This document shows, piece after piece, positions 1 to 8,315 of a DNA stretch of 64,000 bases. The notes under the pieces are model-generated. The model worked only from the letters and a program-made list of their open reading frames with translations. It did no database searches and was not told the origin of the DNA. Source of the stretch: Lachnospiraceae bacterium (GTDB lineage: Bacteria > Bacillota > Clostridia > Lachnospirales > Lachnospiraceae); the NCBI GenBank assembly GCA_015057615.1, contig SVEA01000089.1, positions 1 through 64,000 of the forward strand, read 5' to 3'. The translations under genes and the position numbers were made by a program. Positions within the stretch are counted from its first letter, which is position 1, and every line of letters begins with the position of its first letter.

Positions 1-2
1 AA

Positions 3-182
3 AACTACGGAATTATAGATGAAATCATAAGCGAAGAAGGAACAGAGGATGTTATATTTGGCAAGATTAAACAGAGTATTGAACAGGAGCTGCTTCGTTG
101 CGGTCAATTAGATGGAAATAAATTAAGGAAGGAACGAATAGCAAAATATAGAAATATAGGAAGAGAAATTATTTTTTCATAA
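3..182 (+). CDS. accA: Acetyl-CoA carboxylase carboxyltransferase subunit alpha, C-terminal end (partial)
   Basis: The first 59 visible codons form an open frame that enters from the left edge and stops at 180-182. The residues begin NYGIIDEIISEE and run through FGKIKQSIEQELLRC to a KYRNIG ending. This matches the C-terminal tail of AccA, which has a G(I/V)(I/V)DEII-P-E segment followed by helices and a KR-x-KYR-x-(M/I)G end. AccA is half of the carboxyltransferase that moves the carboxyl group from biotin to acetyl-CoA to give malonyl-CoA. Stop and next start are 24 bases apart, so it is probably cotranscribed with accB and accC. The catalytic part lies outside the window, and a fused AccD-AccA protein cannot be excluded. 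Confidence 0.72.
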   Translation, partial: NYGIIDEIISEEGTEDVIFGKIKQSIEQELLRCGQLDGNKLRKERIAKYRNIGREIIFS

Positions 183-206
183 AACATATAAATGAGGGAA
201 TATAAG

Positions 207-716
207 ATGGATGATTTAGATTACAAATCTAATGTTATTGATAAGTTAATTAAACAGTGTGAACAATCGAAATTAGTATCGTTTACCTATCAGGATGCGA
301 TGTTTTCGATTCGCTTTAGCAAAGTAGAAGAGGAAGCAGATTACAGTACCAACATAATTCAAAAGGAAACTATGGAAAATGCATCTGAATTAAAGAACGG
401 TAATATTGCAATTGATTTTGATAAATATGGGATTACAGACATTTCACAAATGGATATACAGGAAAATCAGGAGATTATAACAATTGTATCCCCTTTTGTT
501 GGAACGGTTGAGTTTAGTAATCAAATAAAATTGGGAGAGAATGATATTCATGTAAATAAGGGTGATGTGATCTGCTCTGTTGAGGCAATGAAAATATACA
601 ATGATATTAAGGCACCCGCTTCAGGAATTATTGTCGATATACTTATAAAAAATTGCAGTTTGGTTGAATACGAACAACCAATATTGAAAATTAGAGTTGA
701 TAAAAATGAAGAATAA
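207..716 (+). CDS. accB: Biotin carboxyl carrier protein of acetyl-CoA carboxylase
   Basis: A 169-residue protein with a variable N-terminal half and a C-terminal biotinyl domain (about residues 93-167). The biotin-accepting lysine sits in a VEAMKI motif (Lys129), and the domain keeps the usual SP-x-VGT entry strand and KAPASGIIVDI strand after the lysine. AccB carries CO2 on biotin between AccC and the AccDA carboxyltransferase. I chose ATG 207 because GAGGGA lies about 8 bases upstream; an in-frame ATG at 192 would add five residues but has no ribosome binding site. The stop overlaps the accC start by 11 bases, which implies translational coupling. Placement beside a phosphopantetheinyl transferase and a PKS suggests a copy devoted to malonyl-CoA supply for the synthase; that role is inferred. 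Confidence 0.88.
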   Translation: MDDLDYKSNVIDKLIKQCEQSKLVSFTYQDAMFSIRFSKVEEEADYSTNIIQKETMENASELKNGNIAIDFDKYGITDISQMDIQENQEIITIVSPFVGTVEFSNQIKLGENDIHVNKGDVICSVEAMKIYNDIKAPASGIIVDILIKNCSLVEYEQPILKIRVDKNEE

Positions 717-2070
717 ATATAAGAGAATATTGATAGCAAATCGTGGTGATAGTGCAGTCCGAGTTATTCGCGCCTGTAAGGAAATGGGAATAGAGACAGT
801 AAGTGTTTTTTCTAAGGGCGATAAAGGAGCTTTTCATACAAGGCTTGCCGATTATTCTGTCTGTATCGGAGACGTTCAGAGCAAGGACTCTTATTTAAAT
901 GCATACAACATATTAGCTGTAGCAACAGATTATAAAGTGGATGCAATCCATCCAGGAATTGGATATTTTGCTGAGAATGCGGATTTTAGTGAACTATGTG
1001 AGAACTGTGATATTGATTTTATTGGTCCAAGCAGTGCCAATATATCACTAATGGGGAATAAGGCTAAGGCCAAAATAATTGCTAAAGAATGCAATATACC
1101 TCTCATTAATGATGACAGTGTTGAAATTTATAATTATGATGAGTGCTTTCAACATGCAAGAAAGTTCGGTTATCCTATTATATTAAAAGCTGTAAATGGT
1201 GGAGGCGGTAAAGGTATCCGTGTTGTGTACGAGGAAGAGGATTTGTTTGAGGCACTTGAACTGTGCCTGAGGGAAACAGAGAAGGTGTTTGGATCCAGTA
1301 GCATCTTAGTGGAACGCTTTATAGATCATGCCAAGCACATAGAGGTTCAGGTACTAGCGGATCGATTTGGAAATGTAATACATTTGGGCGATAGAGAGTG
1401 TACCATACAGAGAAAAAATCAAAAGCTGATAGAGGAATCCAGATGTGCTACGCTTGACGAAGAGACAAGAAGCAGGATGTATCAAGGAGCGATTGATCTT
1501 TGTAAACACATCGGCTATGTTGGCGTTGGTACAATAGAATATATTTTGGAGGACGATAAATCCTTCTATTTCATGGAAATGAATACTAGGCTGCAGGTTG
1601 AACATACAATATCTGAGCTAATTACGGGTATTGATTTAGTTAAGGAGCAGATTCGGGTTGCACAAGGTGAACCGCTTAAATTAAAGCAGGAGGAGATACT
1701 GTTTCAGGGATATGCAATTCAATGCAGAATATTGGCAGAGTATTATAACGGCACATTTATACCGGATTATGGTAAGATTACCAGATTTGATATGCCCGGT
1801 GGATTTGGTGTAAGGGTAGATTCTTCCTATGAAGTAAATAACATAGTAACAACTTATTACGATTCCCTTCTATGTAAGATATGCTGTCATGGTGAGGATA
1901 AATTGCAGGCAGTTAAAAAAATGATAAGATGCCTAGAAGAAATGCGGGTTGAGGGTGTTTCAACCAATAAAGAGATACTAATGAATATCTTGAAGGATTC
2001 AAGGTTTTTAACAGGTGATTATACAACGACATTTTTTGATACATTAAAGCAACTAGAGACAGAGATGTAA
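706..2070 (+). CDS. accC: Acetyl-CoA carboxylase, biotin carboxylase subunit
   Basis: 454 residues, the normal length for AccC. The enzyme carboxylates biotin on AccB using ATP and bicarbonate. Visible landmarks are the N-terminal RILIANRGDSAVR motif, the glycine-rich ATP-grasp loop NGGGGKGIRVV, the HIEVQVLADRFGNV segment, the RECTIQRKNQKLIEE segment, and the catalytic EMNTRLQVEH stretch that holds the metal-binding Glu, Asn, Arg and Glu residues. The sequence departs from housekeeping enzymes at GDSAVR (usually GEIAVR) and EHTISE (usually EHPVTE), as expected of a secondary copy, but no catalytic residue appears lost. ATG 706 is preferred to an in-frame TTG at 697. A 221-base gap follows before the next gene. 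Confidence 0.93.
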   Translation: MKNKYKRILIANRGDSAVRVIRACKEMGIETVSVFSKGDKGAFHTRLADYSVCIGDVQSKDSYLNAYNILAVATDYKVDAIHPGIGYFAENADFSELCENCDIDFIGPSSANISLMGNKAKAKIIAKECNIPLINDDSVEIYNYDECFQHARKFGYPIILKAVNGGGGKGIRVVYEEEDLFEALELCLRETEKVFGSSSILVERFIDHAKHIEVQVLADRFGNVIHLGDRECTIQRKNQKLIEESRCATLDEETRSRMYQGAIDLCKHIGYVGVGTIEYILEDDKSFYFMEMNTRLQVEHTISELITGIDLVKEQIRVAQGEPLKLKQEEILFQGYAIQCRILAEYYNGTFIPDYGKITRFDMPGGFGVRVDSSYEVNNIVTTYYDSLLCKICCHGEDKLQAVKKMIRCLEEMRVEGVSTNKEILMNILKDSRFLTGDYTTTFFDTLKQLETEM

Positions 2071-2152
2071 TAATGGGCTTATAACTACAAAATAATTATT
2101 CGCTACATTGCAGATTTATAGGATGTGGACAAATAATTTTAGGTAGAAGATA

Positions 2153-2181
2153 TTGACTATAAATTGCACAGTAAAATACAT
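2153..2181 (+). promoter_or_regulatory. Weak candidate sigma-A promoter upstream of the PPTase gene
   Basis: TTGACT at 2153-2158 is a good -35 box. Seventeen bases later lies ATACAT (2176-2181), a poor -10. It sits in the 221-base gap between accC and the phosphopantetheinyl transferase gene, about 110 bases before its start codon. I see no terminator hairpin in this gap, so read-through from accC is also possible. Confidence 0.25.
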
Positions 2182-2291
2182 AAATAATAGGGTTTATCAC
2201 AAATTAATGGAATGGTACGAAAGGTATATATGAATCAGATACAAATGAAATGGGACATGAGATTGTCACCTTTTTGGGAGATTAGATATAT

Positions 2292-2999
2292 ATGATAGAA
2301 CAATATGCGTTTAATATTAAGGAAATAGGAAGCATAGATGAGGTTAGTCAATTTATAAATATAATTTCAGATAAGAGAAGAAAAAAGATAGATAGATTTA
2401 TTTTTATGAAAGATAAAGTACAAGGCCTTTTTGCTGAAATTATATTAAGATACGCATTGCTGGAACAGTATAGTATACATAGTTTAGATATAGAATTTGA
2501 ATACACAGAATATGGAAAACCTGGTTTGGCTAATTATAGAGACATACATTTTAATATGACGCATTCAGGAAACTGGGTATTATGTGGGGTTGGTGATACA
2601 TCACTTGGAGTAGATGTTGAACAGATAAAAGAAAAGCAGTTATCAATGGCTAATAAGATGTACACAAAAGAAGAAAACGATTTTATCCATAATCAACTTC
2701 AAGAAAATAGGATAAAGGCGTTTTATAAGATATGGACGTTGAAAGAAAGCTATGTGAAAAATATAGGTAAGGGACTAAGTATTCCGTTTGATTCTTTTTC
2801 ATTCTCTTTTTATCAAGATGAGATTCAATTTTATCAACAGGGAAAAAGAAATGATAGTTTTTCATTCAATACAGGGCAATTAGATGATCAACATATTACT
2901 GCATTATGTGTTGATTCAAAATGGAGTAAAAAGATAAATGAAAAAGTTAAGGTTCTTACATTAGAAGAATTAATAAAATCGTTCAATGCAATAATATAA
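2292..2999 (+). CDS. Sfp-type 4'-phosphopantetheinyl transferase
   Basis: 235 residues, typical of Sfp-type enzymes, which transfer 4'-phosphopantetheine from CoA to the serine of ACP and PCP domains. The magnesium-binding motif reads GVDVEQ (Asp108, Glu110), and the second family motif appears as KIWTLKESYVKNIGKGL with Lys151-Glu152. An HFNMTHSGNW segment corresponds to the conserved (F/V)N-x-SHS region. A GGGAG ribosome binding site precedes the ATG by 11 bases. The synthases downstream contain fourteen carrier domains with an attachment serine, so this enzyme is the obvious activator. It is now separated from them by an IS110 insertion; it may originally have been closer to the exporter and PKS genes (inference). 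Confidence 0.92.
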   Translation: MIEQYAFNIKEIGSIDEVSQFINIISDKRRKKIDRFIFMKDKVQGLFAEIILRYALLEQYSIHSLDIEFEYTEYGKPGLANYRDIHFNMTHSGNWVLCGVGDTSLGVDVEQIKEKQLSMANKMYTKEENDFIHNQLQENRIKAFYKIWTLKESYVKNIGKGLSIPFDSFSFSFYQDEIQFYQQGKRNDSFSFNTGQLDDQHITALCVDSKWSKKINEKVKVLTLEELIKSFNAII

Positions 3000-3076
3000 C
3001 AAAATAATATAAGAAGAAAGCTGTAAAAAGGTATGAATTTACGTTTTATACCTATAAGCGGCGCGGAAGCTTCCTG

Positions 3077-3082
3077 TATAAT
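3077..3082 (+). promoter_or_regulatory. Perfect -10 box at the left end of the IS110 element, lacking a local -35
   Basis: TATAAT at 3077-3082 is preceded at the right distance by ATAAGC, which is not a -35 box. A perfect palindrome GGAAGCTTCC (3065-3074) lies just upstream. In IS110 elements a -10 at the left end and a -35 at the right end are joined when the excised element circularises. A TTGACA lies at 5125-5130, near the presumed right end. Confidence 0.4.
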
Positions 3083-3112
3083 TTAAATAGGTCAAGAGAT
3101 GGACAGAAAAAA

Positions 3113-3180
3113 ATACCTCCAGTAAATTTAGATTATTACTGACCTGTCAGTTGGTAAAAATCTAAAAACACGAGAGGTAT
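3113..3180 (+). ncRNA. Nested stem-loop in the IS110 5' non-coding end; candidate bridge RNA and/or ribosome-site sequestering hairpin
   Basis: Three nested inverted repeats are directly visible: ATACCTC (3113-3119) with GAGGTAT (3174-3180), TTTAGATT (3127-3134) with AATCTAAA (3159-3166), and ACTGAC with GTCAGT around 3138-3151 separated by CT. Together they form one long hairpin with two internal loops. The outer stem contains the GAGAGG ribosome binding site of the transposase, so folding would hide it. A stem broken by internal loops between the -10 box and the transposase is also how bridge RNAs of IS110-type elements are laid out, although those known to me are longer. RNA function is inferred. 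Confidence 0.45.
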
Positions 3181-3185
3181 CTAAA

Positions 3186-4611
3186 ATGAATGTTAAAGGC
3201 ACAAAGAAGAAAAATCAAGTAGTTTCAGCAAATATTTTTGAACAGCAGGAAATCGTAGCAACAATTGAGGCGATTAAGAGCAATCTCAAAGCTTCCACTT
3301 GGCATGAATTAGAAACAAAAGGTAAGTTCGATAAGAACGCAAAGCTCACATTTATCAGTGATGACATGCTTATATTAGGATGCGATGTAGGCAGTGAAAC
3401 ACACTATGTTCGAGCAATCGATACCAGAGGAAGAGAACTCAGTAAATCCGCATTTCCGTTTAGCAATAGTGCGGAAGAATTTCAGAGTGCAAAGGATTGG
3501 GCAGTTGAATTGGCTGCACGCAACAACAAGCATCAGATTGTCATGGGCTTAGAGCCGACAGGTCATTACTGGTTCTGTCTTGCCACATGGATGATTTCAA
3601 ATGGAATTAGTGTTGTTCAGGTGAATCCATATGCTGTAAAGCAGACAAAAGAAGTTGAAGATAACAGTCAGCTGAAAGATGACACAAAGGATCCAAAACT
3701 TATCGCAAACCTTGTTAAGGATGGCAACTATGGAATGCCATATCTTCCTGAAAAACTCTATGCGGACCTTTGCAGGTTATCGATGTTTAGAGACCAGTTG
3801 AATGAGGACAGAATTCGCGCAATCAACCGAATGCATCGAGAAATGAAAATTTGTTTTCCAGAATATAAGAGTGCGTTTGGGAAGATTGATGGTGTATTTT
3901 GCTTAGAGGTATTAAAACGAGCCCCATTTCCAGAGGATTTAATTGCACTTGGTGTAGATGGCATAAGGCAGATCTGGCACGATGCTAAGCTTAGAGGACG
4001 CGGCTACAGCAGGGTTGGAGAAATCTTACAGTATGCCAGAGAAAGTGTTGGAATACAGGATGGAGCTGATGCAAGTAAGCTAGTTGTAAAGTGGTTCGTC
4101 GAAAAGATTATGGAATTAGATGAACAACTTTCAGATATAGAAAATCAAATGAATGAGAAATGTCTGAAAATTCCGCATGCAGGTAACATCCTTGAAATAT
4201 CAGGAATCGGAGAAAACATACTCTCTGGGATTCTTGCGGAAATGGGAGATATTTCGAGATTTGATGATGAAAAGGAAATACAAAAACTGAGTGGATTAGG
4301 GCTTGTAGCTTGTAATTCAGGCAAACACAAAGGGCAGACCAAGATAAGTCATAGAGGACGCAAAAGGCTTAGATACTGGCTGTTTCAGGCTGCCAAGTCA
4401 GCGGTGGGACATGCAGAGGAATTTAAAGAACTCCATATCTACTATACGACGAGGACAGAGAATCCGCTTAAGAAGATGCACATTGATAGTAATCGCTTGC
4501 AAACTGCTTAGAGTCATCTATACAATCCTGACCAGGGGAACGGTGTATGATCCGAAAAAGATGTTAATGGACATACGACGTCTAGGTAAACAGGAAGCAG
4601 TGCCAGCATAA
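3186..4611 (+). pseudogene. IS110-family transposase (DEDD/Tnp_20), frameshifted near its C-terminus
   Basis: The first frame (3186-4511) gives 441 residues. The N-terminal RuvC-like DEDD domain begins at ILGCDVGSETHYVRAID (Asp67) and includes GLEPTGHYWF. The C-terminal Tnp_20 domain has a helix-hairpin-helix (EISGIGENILSGILAEMGD) and the putative catalytic serine in ACNSGKHKG (Ser378). After NPLKKM the frame runs into HIDSNRLQTA and stops. The neighbouring frame from about 4480 to 4611 continues as LIVIACKLLRVIYTIL and ends DIRRLGKQEAVPA, the expected C-terminus. The shift of about one base near 4479-4485 means the protein is truncated and altered unless frameshifting or a sequencing error restores it. 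Both active-site regions remain intact. Start ATG 3186 follows GAGAGG by about 9 bases. Confidence 0.88.
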
Positions 4612-5138
4612 AGAAAACAAACTGATTGCATTACAGTTCCAGACCCTTGCTGGGTTTCAGAGGATTCTGAAATCGAGCAGGGTTCTGGAAAGGAACCCGA
4701 TAACGATGGAGTGCTACAAGTGCTGCATCAACAACAAGACCAGCTGAGGAAAACAGGGTAAAGCGTCCACTGAATATCAGTACCTTGCGAAACAAAGAGG
4801 TTAGTAAAATCAAATACAAACAAGAGCTGTAGCTGACAGTAGTTCTCTCCGTAGGGCATGACCCTGTTTGAAAGCTTAGTCAGCACTCAGTGTATGAACA
4901 GGTGGGACGAAGGAAGTTGGGACACGATCCCTTTAGACACGGAAGGTTCACCATCATAGTTAAACAGAGGAATGATAGCCTTTATAAAGCAAAAAAGAGG
5001 ATGCTTTATAAACTATACCTACTTTTAGCTATTCAGTACAAGATACAATGACTGTCATACACTTTTAGCTCTGTTTATAGAGGTAACTATTTAAAGAAAA
5101 GCCTAAAAATCAATGCTTTTGGGCTTGACATTATAGGA
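4612..5138 (+). other. Long non-coding right end of the IS110 element with several hairpins and a short direct repeat
   Basis: No plausible gene is present in this stretch of over 500 bases. It contains ACCC/GGGT around 4643-4655, a perfect TTTCAGA/TCTGAAA hairpin with a four-base loop (4655-4672), GGGTTC/GAACCC (4680-4698), a direct repeat ACTTTTAGCT at 5021-5030 and 5061-5070, and a ten-pair hairpin at 5099-5108/5117-5126. In the IS1111 subgroup of IS110 elements the guide (bridge) RNA is encoded at this end, so a structured transcript here is plausible. The exact element boundary is not determinable because IS110 elements often lack terminal inverted repeats; I place it near 5130-5140 only because of the TTGACA at 5125-5130. 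Confidence 0.4.
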
Positions 5139-5155
5139 AGGAAGGTGGTCATAAG

Positions 5156-5923
5156 ATGAAAAAAACGATTTTAAAAGTCGAAGGCTTATGTAAGCAATAC
5201 GGAGATAGATTGGCTGTTAATGACCTGTCCCTTGAAATAAAAAAAGGAGAAGTTTTTGGCTTGCTTGGACCGAACGGTGCCGGAAAAAGTACAACAATGA
5301 ATATGATCTGTTCATTAATAAAGCCTACATCTGGAAAAATAGAACTTTTTGGAATGAATCTCAACAAGAATTTAAAGAAGATCAAGCCAATGATTGGATA
5401 TATACCGCAGGAACTTGCTATCCACGGTAATTTAAAAGCATGGGAAAACGTAGAATTATTCGCATCGCTTTATGGTATTAAAGGGAAAGAACTTAAAGCG
5501 GCTATAGAAGAATCTCTTGAATTTGTTGGATTGACAGAGCGCAAAAACAGTTTTGCCAAAACTTTTTCAGGCGGTATGAAAAGACGTTTGAATATCGCTT
5601 GCGCTATTGGACATAAGCCACAATTGCTTATATTTGATGAGCCGACTGTAGGTATCGATCCACAGTCAAGAAATTTTATCCTTGAGAAGATCAAGTATGC
5701 AAATGAGCATGGAACTACTGTTATTTATACGAGCCATTATATGGAAGAGGTCGAGGCAATTTGCAGCAGAGTCGGAATTATCGACAGTGGAAAAATAATT
5801 GCACTCGGTACAAAAAAAGAACTGGCAAAAATGATTACCGACAAGCCTGCTGAGAATGTCTCTTTGGAAGAAGTATTCTTGAATCTTACAGGTAAAAATC
5901 TTAGAGATAGTGGTGAGGTGTGA
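5156..5923 (+). CDS. ABC transporter ATP-binding protein (ABC-2 exporter type)
   Basis: 255 residues. Walker A is GPNGAGKS (38-45), the Q-loop lies in GYIPQELAIHG, the signature is FSGGMKRRLNIA, Walker B is LLIFDEP followed by the D-loop TVGIDPQSR, and the H-loop is YTSHYMEE. The C-terminus (SLEEVFLNLTGKNLRD) is typical of ATPases that pair with ABC-2 membrane subunits, the NatA/CcmA-like group. GGAAGGAAGGTGG precedes the start. Two permease genes follow with a 3-base gap and then a 4-base overlap, so the three make one exporter. Beside a polyketide cluster the natural role is product export and self-protection; the substrate is inferred. The IS110 element ends just upstream and may have replaced the native promoter. 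Confidence 0.93.
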   Translation: MKKTILKVEGLCKQYGDRLAVNDLSLEIKKGEVFGLLGPNGAGKSTTMNMICSLIKPTSGKIELFGMNLNKNLKKIKPMIGYIPQELAIHGNLKAWENVELFASLYGIKGKELKAAIEESLEFVGLTERKNSFAKTFSGGMKRRLNIACAIGHKPQLLIFDEPTVGIDPQSRNFILEKIKYANEHGTTVIYTSHYMEEVEAICSRVGIIDSGKIIALGTKKELAKMITDKPAENVSLEEVFLNLTGKNLRDSGEV

Positions 5924-5926
5924 GTT

Positions 5927-7042
5927 ATGCCATTTATCTTAATTAAAAATAATATTAAACTCATGCTTAGAAATAAAATTATATTAGTAGTCATGGCTGT
6001 TCTTCCTGTTATTATCATAGCTTTACTGAGCAACGTATTTGGGGATCTACTGAGCGGGGATTACAGTGCAAGTGATTTTACTTGTGGATACCAGATTGAA
6101 GAAGGTTCAGATTATAATGACTTTAAAGAGCAGCTTGAAGATGTACTTGACGAGAATGGAATAACATTAAAAAGTTATGACTATGATTATTGTGACTACG
6201 AAGACGGATTTAATAACGGTGAATTTGATGTGATCGTAAAGATTGGCAAGGAATCATACACGATCTATCGTGATGAAAATAAATTAACAGAAGCTGCTAT
6301 AGCAGAATATATTTTTTCAAATTATTTTGAACAGCATAATAATCAGGTCAACATAATGACACAGATGTTTGAACAGGGCTTAGCTGAACTGAAAGACAAT
6401 AACAGCACTGTCAAGAGTGAAAAGATCGATGCTGATAAGGTTCCGGATGCGATTAATTATTACGGAATTGTGTACGTTATTTTCTTCAGTTGGTGTACTC
6501 CTATCGTTACAGCTGTTGTAATTTCATCTGAAAGAGTAAACCGTATTACAAAACGTTTTAATATTTCGCCTATGTCAAGACGTTCTTTTTATTTGGGAAA
6601 ACTAATTCCAAGTGTTTGTGCAGGTATCGTTTTGACGGCTATTTCAATGCTCGTATCTACTTTGGTATTTGACATCCAATGGGGGAATTATTTACAAACA
6701 ATAGCAGTATTAGTACTTCAGATCATTGCGTGCAATGCACTGGGAATAGTTATATTCTATCTGTTCAATAATAATGCAATTTCAATTGCACTTTTATGGA
6801 TGATGTATATGTTCTTTGGACTTGTTGGCGGTACATTTGCAACTTATATGTATTCTGGAATGTCTGAGACTGTGCTTCGTTTCTCGCCTATTTACTATGA
6901 GAATCGGACTCTTATAGAATTTGCCACAAAGGGAATGAGTGAATACAGAGATACCTGTATTTTCTATTTGGTAGCTATTTTCTTGGTATGCACTTTGATT
7001 GGAATGCTGTTAATGAATAAGAGAATGGAGTCGGAGGTATGA
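5927..7042 (+). CDS. ABC-2 type transporter permease, first subunit
   Basis: 371 residues with the classic ABC-2 permease layout. One N-terminal membrane helix (about residues 17-38, IILVVMAVLPVIIIALLSNV) is followed by an extracytoplasmic domain rich in acidic and polar residues (about 40-170). A C-terminal bundle of about five hydrophobic helices then runs from YYGIVYVIFFSWCTPIV to IFYLVAIFLVCTLIGMLL. It starts 3 bases after the ATPase stop, and its stop overlaps the second permease start in an ATGA arrangement. With its partner it should form the heterodimeric membrane channel of the exporter. No substrate-specific motif is recognisable. Confidence 0.88.
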   Translation: MPFILIKNNIKLMLRNKIILVVMAVLPVIIIALLSNVFGDLLSGDYSASDFTCGYQIEEGSDYNDFKEQLEDVLDENGITLKSYDYDYCDYEDGFNNGEFDVIVKIGKESYTIYRDENKLTEAAIAEYIFSNYFEQHNNQVNIMTQMFEQGLAELKDNNSTVKSEKIDADKVPDAINYYGIVYVIFFSWCTPIVTAVVISSERVNRITKRFNISPMSRRSFYLGKLIPSVCAGIVLTAISMLVSTLVFDIQWGNYLQTIAVLVLQIIACNALGIVIFYLFNNNAISIALLWMMYMFFGLVGGTFATYMYSGMSETVLRFSPIYYENRTLIEFATKGMSEYRDTCIFYLVAIFLVCTLIGMLLMNKRMESEV

Positions 7043-8289
7043 TAGGAACATTAATTATGATGAAATACAACATTAAATTGTTGTTAAGAAATCCAGGCTT
7101 TTGGGTTAGTATGATTTTACTTCCTATAGCAGCAACATTTATGTTTACTTTGCAATACCAAGAGTCAACTGATGAAAAGGCGAACAGTATTATTGAGCTT
7201 AGTAGTGATGATATGTCTGTTGTTGATGCGGATTATTCAAAGTTGCTCGTATTGGCTTACGATAATTCACAATCCAAGTCATCAAACTATTTAATGGAAG
7301 AGCTTAATTATTATGGCCTGTATAAAATTTGTTCGTATAAAACAGATTCTTACCCAGATGATTTTAATGATTGGGCAAAGGATTATATGAATGATAACAC
7401 ATTGAAAGTGATCATATATTTTCCTGAAGATTTTGAACAAAATATCATTGACGGAAAAGACAGCGGAATATGCGTATTGGAAGGTAATGATGATGACAGA
7501 ATCGCTCTGCTCAAGTCAGCCATCGAAGTTACATTGTCAACAATGGATAATTACGCACAACTCAGCGAGAACAATGATATGTACATAAAGAACTTAGAAG
7601 ATGCTGAAAAAAATCGTATTGAGAAGAATACTGTTAACATAATAGCAGCAGGTGAGTTTAATTTAAGTGATAAACAGGATAATTTTGTAAATAATATTGC
7701 ATTTGCCATCGCAATTCTTTCCTTTGCTTTTGTATTGAGCGGTATATTCAACGCAAATATTATTATTCGTGAAAAGCATGATCTGATTCTGACCAGAATT
7801 AATCTTTCCAATACACAAGTCTCTTCTTATGTGATTGTAAAGATTGTTATCGGATTTATCGTTACTATCCTTCAGACTGCTATTGTAACAGTGGGTATCT
7901 TTATTTTTACAAGCGGTGATTTCGGAATATCTACTGGTGATTTCGTAATGTTTACAGCTTCGTTAGGTTTAATATTCAACACATTGTGTATCATGTGCGG
8001 ATTAATATCAAATAATGTAATGAATACACTTTATTTCTCATTTGGAATGTGGATGATCACAAATATGCTTTCAGGGGTATACTTTCCGAGCATGGAATTA
8101 GACGGATGGATCGGAAAAATATCGCAGTTGACACCGCAGAAATGGGTTTTGACAACATCAGAAATGATTATGACTGGGCAGAAAGGTGCTTATATTACTT
8201 ATCTTGTTGTTTCAGTTGGATTCTTATTGGTGATCTTTATGCTTGGTCTGATAATATCAAAAGTAAGTGGGAAAAAAAGTACAAAATAA
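7039..8289 (+). CDS. ABC-2 type transporter permease, second subunit
   Basis: 416 residues, topology parallel to the preceding permease. An N-terminal helix (about 20-38, FWVSMILLPIAATFMFTL) precedes a large extracytoplasmic domain (about 40-225, many Asp, Asn and Ser). Five or so C-terminal helices include NIAFAIAILSFAFVLSGIF, a TAIVTVGIFIF segment and a final FLLVIFMLGLIIS helix. It overlaps the first permease by 4 bases, indicating translational coupling and a heterodimer. The C-terminal KKSTK is followed within about 25 bases by the hydrolase gene, so exporter and polyketide genes appear to be one transcription unit. Confidence 0.88.
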   Translation: MIGTLIMMKYNIKLLLRNPGFWVSMILLPIAATFMFTLQYQESTDEKANSIIELSSDDMSVVDADYSKLLVLAYDNSQSKSSNYLMEELNYYGLYKICSYKTDSYPDDFNDWAKDYMNDNTLKVIIYFPEDFEQNIIDGKDSGICVLEGNDDDRIALLKSAIEVTLSTMDNYAQLSENNDMYIKNLEDAEKNRIEKNTVNIIAAGEFNLSDKQDNFVNNIAFAIAILSFAFVLSGIFNANIIIREKHDLILTRINLSNTQVSSYVIVKIVIGFIVTILQTAIVTVGIFIFTSGDFGISTGDFVMFTASLGLIFNTLCIMCGLISNNVMNTLYFSFGMWMITNMLSGVYFPSMELDGWIGKISQLTPQKWVLTTSEMIMTGQKGAYITYLVVSVGFLLVIFMLGLIISKVSGKKSTK

Positions 8290-8315
8290 AGTACAAAATA
8301 AAGGTCGTGAATGAA

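Noticed and set aside
192..206. Upstream ATG for accB
   Set aside because: No ribosome binding site; GAGGGA is correctly spaced for ATG 207.
4411..4611. Separate 66-residue gene overlapping the transposase end
   Set aside because: Only its second half is protein-like, and that half is the missing IS110 transposase C-terminus in a shifted frame.
5099..5126. Rho-independent terminator before the exporter
   Set aside because: Ten-pair stem, but low in GC and without a T-run after it; more likely part of the IS110 end.
8049..8315. N-terminal extension of the hydrolase
   Set aside because: It lies inside the second permease in another frame and has no family resemblance; ATG 8316 has a ribosome site and the family's usual length.
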